Below are positions 57,277 through 64,000 of a DNA stretch of 64,000 nucleotides, in pieces (position 1 is the stretch's first letter; each line of letters begins with the position of its first letter). The notes below the pieces were generated by a model. It ran no database searches and had not been told where the DNA came from. It worked only from the letters and a program-made list of their open reading frames with translations. Source of the stretch: Rhabdophis nuchalis (lineage: Eukaryota; Chordata; Lepidosauria; Squamata; Natricidae); contig CM077643.1 in assembly GCA_039707465.1 (NCBI GenBank), forward strand, positions 242,876,167-242,940,166. Direction: 5' to 3'. The position numbers were made by a program, and so were the translations under genes.

Positions 57277-58164
57277 GTATAGTATCAAATATGTATTAAA
57301 TGTTCGTGTAGTGTACTGTGTACATAGCATATCATTTATTCTAGCAATTTTTTTCAGGTCTGTCAATTATAGACAACTACATGCTTGGATTTTATTAAAA
57401 CTGGACAAGCTAACCTTAAGTCTAGAGTATGGTGCTTTCTTCCTTCTGTCACATTCATAAGGGGAAAAAATATTATATTTTTTCTCTTCCTCTCCGCCCA
57501 GTGACAGACAGGACCAAACTGGGAAAGCCAATGCTGCCAATAAATCTTGACCTTCCCTGTACACCCCAGAGAGCATACTCTTTTATATCAGCCATAAGCT
57601 GGGCAGGAGAACCTAGGACTTTTCTCCACAATTGTTAGCAGTGGTCCTTATGTGGATTCTTGGGAGATGAGATTATAGCAATAGCACATAGGCTTATATA
57701 CCGCTTCACAGTGCTTTCCAGCCATCTCTAAGCAGTTTTACAGAGTCAGCCTATTGCTCCCAACAATCTGGGTCCTCATTTTACCCACCTTGGAAGGATG
57801 GAAGGCTGAGTCAACCTTCCGTCAAGTCAAGATTAGACGCTTTCTTTCCTCACCTCAGAAAATCATTAGGTTTTTTTAAATAATTAGAGTCATTAGTTAA
57901 AGCAGTTTTATATCTTTGTCCTTGATCATGCCAAAATGGAAACAACCTGTGTTTTGACCTAGGTCTATTCCAAAAGTAATTAAGCAAGTAATTTTTTGAG
58001 ATTTCAAAAACAAAATCCTACCTGTATTGAAATAATTATTCACAATGAAAGGCCACATATGTTTAATAGACGGATCACTAGTAAAGTGTATTTTAGCAAT
58101 GCAGAAGTTAAAAATAGCATTTTACCTTAACAAACCTTAATTTTGTTTTGATTTCTCTCCTTAG
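57277..58164 (+). other. CTNNA1: CTNNA1 intron with a truncated SINE
   Basis: An 888-bp intron that contains the SINE fragment at 57,664-57,820 and nothing else recognisable. Confidence 0.7.
57664..57820 (-). mobile_element. tRNA-derived SINE, 3' part only
   Basis: Closely related to the 3' two-thirds of the SINE at 42,003-42,240 (GCTTATATACCGCTTCACAG, GGTCCTCATTTTACCCACCT). The tRNA-like head is missing. Confidence 0.75.
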
Positions 58165-58317
58165 CTCCGTAAAGCAGTTATGGACCATGTTTCAGATTCT
58201 TTTCTGGAAACAAATGTGCCACTCCTTGTTTTGATTGAAGCTGCTAAAAATGGGAATGAGAAAGAAGTTAAGGAATATGCACAGGTTTTCCGTGAACATG
58301 CCAACAAGCTGATTGAG
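58165..58317 (+). CDS. CTNNA1: CTNNA1 coding exon 8, residues 381-431
   Basis: Acceptor TTCTCTCCTTAG|CTC and donor ATTGAG|GTACTG. It encodes 51 residues (phase 0) with AVMDHVSDSFLETNVPLLVL and EVKEYAQVFREHANKLIE, almost identical to mammalian CTNNA1. It is part of the M-domain helix bundles that keep the vinculin site closed without tension. This is the last coding exon in the window; the remaining roughly 475 residues, including the C-terminal actin-binding domain, must lie beyond position 64,000. Confidence 0.96.
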
Positions 58318-61100
58318 GTACTGTGATCAATCTCGAAAAGTTATGCCTTCTTTGAAGTTTTATTTTACCCCGAGCTCCTTTGCAAAATTCTTTCAGTGAC
58401 CTATCTCAAGTTTATTTCTATGTTGTGGAAAGAATTTTAAAATACATTATCTGAAGCACTGGGAAAGATACGTAGTTTATACAGGGCGCAACTGAAAAGA
58501 GAGTTATGAATATTTATAATAGAATAGTTATCTCTCTTTTAAAGTGTACACATTCATGTAATTTCAGTGTAGGGTTTTAAAGTAAATAACAAATCTCTGA
58601 ATTTAGAAATGACTGTAAATTGTTCAAAACAGCTCAAGATTGTTAATTCATCATTTCTCAAGTAAGCAAACATATGCATGAAGATTATGAGCTTGACTTG
58701 TTTACCTTAGCCCAAAAGTTTAAAGATGAGGATAACTGAAAATCCAGTCCTTGAGAAAAGTCATTTACTGTAAGTGTTCTATAAGCAACATAAAAGTTTT
58801 TTTCAGTCTAGCGTTTTTCACAAAGGATAGGCAATAACTATGAGTTACAGCTTTACAAATATCAGCCTGATGGGTTTGGAGTACTTAATGCTTTAGTAGC
58901 CATTTTTGACAATTGATTTTTATATCCCATTGGGAATAGAATGTATTATACCTTGGAAATGTAATCCCACCACCACCAACCCAAACAAAAACCCCAAACC
59001 CTCTTGCTTACTCAATTAGCTAAGCATAAAACATTTTATGCAAATAAATTCTTAGACTTAAAATGTCTTTGCACTTCACCCTAATTCCTTATTCCTTTGT
59101 AGTTGTTAATTAATTTCAAAGCAAAATTTAAAGACTTTATCTGTACTTGGACTGGATCACATTCTAGATTACCCAACACATTAGCTCAAATTGGCAGAAA
59201 ATATTTTAGACAAAAGCACTTATACTTATCCCTTCGTTACTATTTTATCTGGGAAGATGAAAGTAAATAGAAAACTTGTTCATCAGACTATTGGTAGCAG
59301 CAATAGTCAGCCCGAGGCCATCCATGCCTCTTAAAATGTAATAGACAGATTCTGAGAGGATAATTACAAATTTGACAAAAAGCATTATTACAGAACTATA
59401 TTGAAATTTAATTTGCCTTGTCTGCACTATAAGAAGCATTTCCCTATTCCAAGTTATTAATTATTTCTGGATTAGGCGAGTTCTCATAAAATTACATATC
59501 TCTCTCTTCCCGGCCATGAAAAATGTTTGTCGTTGATTTCTATAAATGTTCTTCCTAGTTCATAAAACAGTGTGTGACAGGATAGATAGAATGCAGACTG
59601 ATGGCAAATGACTTTCTTATTTACTTTTACGAGAACCTTAAAATCCATCAGTCAGCGCTTGACAGAAAACACAAAATTAGACTTTAGTATTTGAGCCTAG
59701 AAACTTATTTTTAGTACTGGAGATTAAGGAAATAGAGTCTTTTCATGTACAGAAATCTCTTCTTAATCCGCTACCTCAGTTTTCTTCATTTTAGCAATAT
59801 GATTTATGACAGATCGGAAATAAGTAGATTAATAATAAATTCTTCTTGATTTAGTAAATCCTGTTCTACCTTCTGCCTTCCTTTGGTACATGGGGTATAT
59901 GATTTGGTTCTTTATCTTATTTGCATATTTGTATCAGGGGGCATAAACAACCAGATCTTCATGAAATTTATCATCCCAAGCCTGAACAATATATAATGCT
60001 TAGGAAGGTGAAAAACTTTCAACTAAAGGATGAATGGAAATAGACAAGTGCACAGACAGAGTGACAGCCACTTTAAAAAAACATAGCTAGAGGGAGATTC
60101 AACCCCCACCAGAGGAATACCACTTTTTTTATTGAAGTGTTGACCATCAGCCCAGTCATAAACAATGCCTCATCTATAGTTTGTAGGCAAACCAGTATCA
60201 CTTTTTGGAGTTTGATCACATGAAATATTAATGCTGTATTTCCTGAGCAAATGCTTTGTTGTCAGGTTCTTCACTATTCTGATGAACTCCGCTGAATGGA
60301 ACCATATTTTGGTGGTGCTTATTCAGTCAAAGCTCAGAAGAGCAAACCTGCCCTATACCTTCGTTGAAAGGAGCAAGTTTCCATCACCTTAGTTTCAGAC
60401 TCCAAAGTAGAATTCCAGGCATGCATGTATACATACATACAACGTGTGTGTGTGTGTGTGTGTGTGTGTTCCAGCATAACTTTGGAATGGCTTCAGTACT
60501 GCCGTGAAATGGCTTCTAGTGTACAGCACAGTGGAGTTGCCTTGGTAACGGCTTCACAGTACTCCACAAGGGGGGTCCCTCTGGTAAGGGGAAAAAATCC
60601 AACATTAGAAATTACATTTGGTCCAGACACTTTCCCCTTATAAATAACACTGAGTTATCAGCTAGTGGTGAATAACAGTGTGAAGCTTTCTAGACATTTC
60701 AAAGTAACAAACTGTAATTTCTCCTATTCTTTTTTTTCAAAGGGGAAGATGGAGCTTGGAATTGGGAGACATGTAATATCTTTTTAGATTAGGAAAATAG
60801 TTTGTTCCTTTTTCAAAACCTACTAGTCTGGGGAAGCTGTGATTAATGCTTTGAAAAGAGAAGCCTGATAATTAGCTGGAGTCTGGCAGATGCTGGTGGC
60901 ATTAACTCTTAGAACCCTAAAACAAGGCTTTTCTTTCCAGTCTTTCTTGGTCCAGTTCACTTTTCCTTTCCTCCATCCAGTTTTATCTCTCCCACCTGTC
61001 TTTGTACTATGTGCACAATTATAAAGATAGCAATAGAATAGGATGTAGGAAACTCATATCACTTTTATATGTTTGTTTTTATAAAATAAATCATCTGCCC
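58318..61100 (+). other. CTNNA1: CTNNA1 intron, left part
   Basis: AT-rich, with a (TG)n run at about 60,443-60,470. A GC-moderate block at 60,470-60,660 may be an interspersed repeat, but I cannot name it. Confidence 0.55.
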
Positions 61101-61118
61101 AACCCTTATAGAGAAATA

Positions 61119-61737
61119 CCGTATTTTTTGGAGTATAAGATGCTCTGGAGTATAAGACGCACCTTAGTTTTTGGAGAGGAAAATAAGGAAAACAAATTTC
61201 TGCCTACCAGGTATTCATCTAGTTAGTGTCCTTCAACACAGCTACAACTTCATTAGTTCGCTGGTTGTGAGCGAGAAAGCACATGCGCGTTGGGGCTGAA
61301 AAGCAGTTTCAACAGCATAACTGATCGTCGCAGGGAGCTGCAATTAGTAAAACAGGTGAAGCACAGAAGAGCTAAGAGAAGGCAGCAGCTGTTCCGGGTT
61401 GCCATTTTGGGCTCTGCACCTCATGTTTTCAGCTTTCAAAAGCTCCAATCTCCACCCAAAAACGTGATGTGCAGAGGCAATCAGCGGTGATGTGCTCTGG
61501 CAATCCCAGCAACCTTGATCGGGTCTCAAACGGAGTATTTAGAGGCTGAAAAAGTGAGGCACGGAGCCCAAAAATGCAAGCCATTGTCTGTGGCAATCTC
61601 TTTAGCCAGGAAGAGGACGCACGGAGGCCGAAGGTGGGGGCCGGTGGGTGGGTGAGACTACATTCAGAGTATAAGACCACCCAAATTTTCAGCCTCTTTT
61701 AGAGGGGGGAAGTGCAGCTTATACTCTGACAAATACG
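61119..61737. mobile_element. MITE-like element with GTATTTTTTGGAGTATAAG ends
   Basis: The left end CCGTATTTTTTGGAGTATAA and the right end, reverse-complemented, CGTATTTGTCAGAGTATAAG are inverted repeats. Both agree with the left end of the repeat at 22,079. The interior has several ATAAGACNC motifs and no coding capacity. I see no clear target-site duplication, possibly because another element abuts the right side. Confidence 0.6.
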
Positions 61738-61739
61738 TT

Positions 61740-62532
61740 CCGTTCTCAGGTGCACAGCTCTGAGTGTCCATGCAAGGGTTAACTCAACTCCGCTGCCCAT
61801 TGGACTGAATTAAAATACTGAGTCCCGCCTTCCTTTCCCATGATCCTTCAGTTTCTTAATTCAGTCCAAGCCCTTCGGACGCATAGCTATTTAGCTTAGC
61901 AAAATTATAGATTTAAAAGTCAGAAATACTAGTTTTCCTTCGCAGCCTTCCTTTCTCCAACAACAAGAAGCAGAACCAACAGGAGCCTTCGCATTGCTGG
62001 GAAGCCAGATCGCTCATCGGAGCGGCGCGCTTCTTTTTCTCCCGCAGGGGGGGTGAACGGAGCCCTTGGAGCCCTCGACATCGCCCTTCCCCCGCTCTTC
62101 ACCGGCGGGACCGTCCGATTCCTCGGCGGTCTGCCCGGCACCAGGGAGATCTTCCCCAGCCGCCTGCAGCCCCAGAGAGCCGGAAAGCTCCGCGCAGCGT
62201 CCCACGTGTAGTGGACTGGGCGCGGCCATCTTGGATTCGCCGGGGGACCAATCAGGAAGCAGCCGGCATCATTTTAAACGGCGTTTTGCCGCTTCTCCTC
62301 ATTTCGTCTGAGGAAAGCAAGCGGCGGCAGCAGCAGCAGCAAGCAGCGGCTTTTCAAGCAAGTGCGACCCCCAGCCTCAACCGCGGCCACAGCTAGCCAC
62401 AAGGAGGCCAGAGGACACGATCCGGCTCCCAGCGCGCTCTGCAGCAGCAGCATCAAGACATCAAAGGTCGTATCCCTCGCGCGCCCCCCCCCCATCCGCC
62501 CATTCCATTGCCCTAGGCACTAAATCTTAGCC
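61740..62532 (+). mobile_element. Probable 5' terminal and leader region of a DIRS-type element
   Basis: This GC-rich leader precedes the DIRS ORF1. It contains a 14-bp inverted repeat TTGGACTGAATTAA (61800-61813) and TTAATTCAGTCCAA (61856-61869), as could occur in a DIRS terminal repeat. Promoter-like sites upstream of the ORF are GCCATCTTGG (62225-62234, YY1-like), CCAAT (62248-62252) and TTTTAAA (62272-62278). The left boundary is uncertain. Confidence 0.5.
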
Positions 62533-64000
62533 ATGGAGCACCAGATCATAGCTGAGGGGCCTGAACAGGGGGATGCCACCTGGGAGGAGAGGCCCCTCAT
62601 TAGGAAGGCGGGCAGGGTCGCTAGGGAGGCCATTAAGGACCTCAGCAGGGGGCCCTACTCCAGGAGGGATGAAGCAGGCCAGGATAAAGCAGAGGCCAGG
62701 CGCCATAAGGCCCTGGACCGCCAGTTTGATAGGGCCCAAAGGCAAACCATTGACATAGCACAGGCCCACAGGGAGGCTTCTCCCGAGCCTCCTGGGGGGA
62801 GGAGTTTGACCCAGGCTAGGGCCAACCCCATCTATGAGAGGGATCTCAGAGATTTATCCCTGGATCACTCTTCCCTTATCTCCCAATCTCCTTCCCACTC
62901 CATGGGGGGTGGGACTGACCTATTCAATTGTGAGATGGAGGGGGATGAGGGGATAGCCAACCCCATCCAGCCTGTAATACAGGAACCTCCGGCACCTATT
63001 CCAGAAGGGGTGGGGGGGCGCCCCTCAGAGGACCAGGGCCCGTCTCTCTCGGCTGAGATGAGACAGGTGATTAATGCAGCCATTTCCCAGGGCATTGCTC
63101 AGGGGCTCAAAGACCAGGCAGAGGCGCAACCACAGGGGCCCAGAAGTAGGCCACGCTATGCCAGGGCCTCCTCACCCCACCCTTCGGTGATTAGCGCCGA
63201 ATCCATCAATGAGATAGATGACCTGGCGGAGCCTGAGCTCTCTGAGGATGAGGGCGTGACCCCGGACAAGCCTGCATTTTCGGGCTTGTTCCAACCTGCT
63301 TATTTTAAGTCTATCCTTCATAAAGCGAAGACCATCACGCGCATGTCGGTCACATCCTCTTCCTCTCAGGCGACCTCAGATCCCCAGGCCCCTACAGACC
63401 CTGAGGACCCCAGCGGGGGCCTCTTTGAGGAATCAGTCACCCCCCAGGACCTGATCCCTGCTCCCCAACTGTTTAGGGACGTAGTTCAGCGCCAATGGGT
63501 TCAGCCCGCTTCGTGGACTGCCCCGGGTACCAACGACAAAAAGCTCTATGCTGTAGATCCCAGCATGGAGGAGCTACTTAAACTTCCGGAGGTCGACCCT
63601 CCGGTCGCTGCTCTAACATCCAATTCAGTACTCCCACCAGACCTACTAGAAGGCCTTAAGGCAGAGGACAAGCGGACTGAGCGCGCATGTCACAAGACAC
63701 ACCAGGCGGCGGCCTGGGCCATTAAGGCTTCTACCTCGGCCTCATTTTTTAGCAGGGCATCCATAGCCTGGTTGCGCCAACTCCTCAAACGTCTCCCCCA
63801 GGGATATGCCAGACTTCGTCATGATGTTAACAAGATCATGCTGGCAGCAGAATACACTGCGGATGCCTCACTTAACACAGCAAAATTCGCTTCCCGGGCC
63901 ATGGCATCCAATATTACTTCGCTCCGCCTCCTATGGTTGCGCCATTGGAATGCCGACATGCGCTCCAAATGGAAGCTAGCATCTGCCCCCTTCAAGGGAC
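62533..64000 (+). CDS. DIRS-type retrotransposon ORF1 (Gag-like), cut by window edge
   Basis: ATG at 62533 opens a frame with no stop for 489 codons to the window edge. The context CTTAGCCATGG is a good start. The N-terminal half is rich in Glu, Arg, Gln, Gly and Pro and low in order. The C-terminal part becomes helical and contains RLLWLRHW and MRSKWKLASAPF, a signature of the Gag-like ORF1 protein of vertebrate DIRS elements, as I recognise it. DIRS elements use a tyrosine recombinase instead of an integrase; their RT, RNase H and recombinase ORFs would follow downstream. The element sits in a CTNNA1 intron in the sense direction. The lack of stops and frameshifts suggests a young copy. Confidence 0.8.
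   Translation, partial: MEHQIIAEGPEQGDATWEERPLIRKAGRVAREAIKDLSRGPYSRRDEAGQDKAEARRHKALDRQFDRAQRQTIDIAQAHREASPEPPGGRSLTQARANPIYERDLRDLSLDHSSLISQSPSHSMGGGTDLFNCEMEGDEGIANPIQPVIQEPPAPIPEGVGGRPSEDQGPSLSAEMRQVINAAISQGIAQGLKDQAEAQPQGPRSRPRYARASSPHPSVISAESINEIDDLAEPELSEDEGVTPDKPAFSGLFQPAYFKSILHKAKTITRMSVTSSSSQATSDPQAPTDPEDPSGGLFEESVTPQDLIPAPQLFRDVVQRQWVQPASWTAPGTNDKKLYAVDPSMEELLKLPEVDPPVAALTSNSVLPPDLLEGLKAEDKRTERACHKTHQAAAWAIKASTSASFFSRASIAWLRQLLKRLPQGYARLRHDVNKIMLAAEYTADASLNTAKFASRAMASNITSLRLLWLRHWNADMRSKWKLASAPFKG

Noticed and set aside
28685..58317. Gene could be CTNNA2 or CTNNA3 instead of CTNNA1
   Set aside because: Exon motifs such as GILKLRN, YKALKPEVDKLNIMA and the Gly-rich linker match CTNNA1 and differ from CTNNA2; the nested gene is LRRTM2, whereas CTNNA2 hosts LRRTM1 and CTNNA3 hosts LRRTM3.
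62527..63095. Minus-strand ORFs of 76-80 residues opposite the DIRS ORF
   Set aside because: They are shadows of the long + strand ORF1.

Overview
The window is vertebrate nuclear DNA: AT-rich, large introns, consensus GT-AG splice sites and many interspersed repeats. The repeats point to a squamate reptile, most likely a snake. They include CR1-like, L2-like, L1 and BovB-type LINE fragments, tRNA-derived SINEs, many short hAT-type elements and a DIRS-type retrotransposon. The species call is inference, because no search could be run.

Region by region: positions 1-18,700 hold no host gene that I can support. They contain minisatellites, degenerate LINE pieces, a BovB tail, an L2-like piece, copies of a terminal-inverted-repeat element, one hAT palindrome and a candidate solo LTR. 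A CpG-rich block at about 18,770-20,330 is the likely promoter and non-coding first exon of CTNNA1 (alpha-E-catenin), with a candidate donor after 19,589. Eight coding exons follow on the + strand: 28,685-28,789; 29,939-30,134; 33,694-33,860; 34,429-34,548; 36,091-36,357; 37,862-38,065; 57,196-57,276; 58,165-58,317. They join in frame to residues 1-431 of a protein whose human form has 906 residues. The rest of the gene lies beyond the right edge.

The 19.1-kb intron between the sixth and seventh coding exons carries a complete gene on the opposite strand, LRRTM2, a postsynaptic leucine-rich-repeat adhesion protein. Its coding sequence is split so that the first exon carries only ATG plus one G (51,109-51,112) and the second (49,286-50,832) carries the rest, giving 516 residues. 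About 430-460 bp upstream of its ATG lie two cAMP-response-element cores and a TATATA box. These could form a bidirectional promoter that also starts a shortened CTNNA1 transcript. About 13 kb around LRRTM2 (42.8-55.9 kb) has no transposon that I recognise, in contrast to the rest of the window.

The CTNNA1 introns carry many young-looking hAT-type elements with 8-bp target-site duplications, including hairpins with perfect 50- and 66-bp arms and a 1.65-kb element with a pyrimidine tract and a GC-rich inverted repeat. The right end (about 61,740-64,000, within the last CTNNA1 intron of the window) is the 5' part of a DIRS-type tyrosine-recombinase retrotransposon. Its ORF1 is open from 62,533 to the window edge (489 codons).

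I see no clearly undescribed biological system. The strongest leads are the LRRTM2/CTNNA1 shared promoter, the perfect-palindrome hAT family and the apparently intact DIRS ORF.
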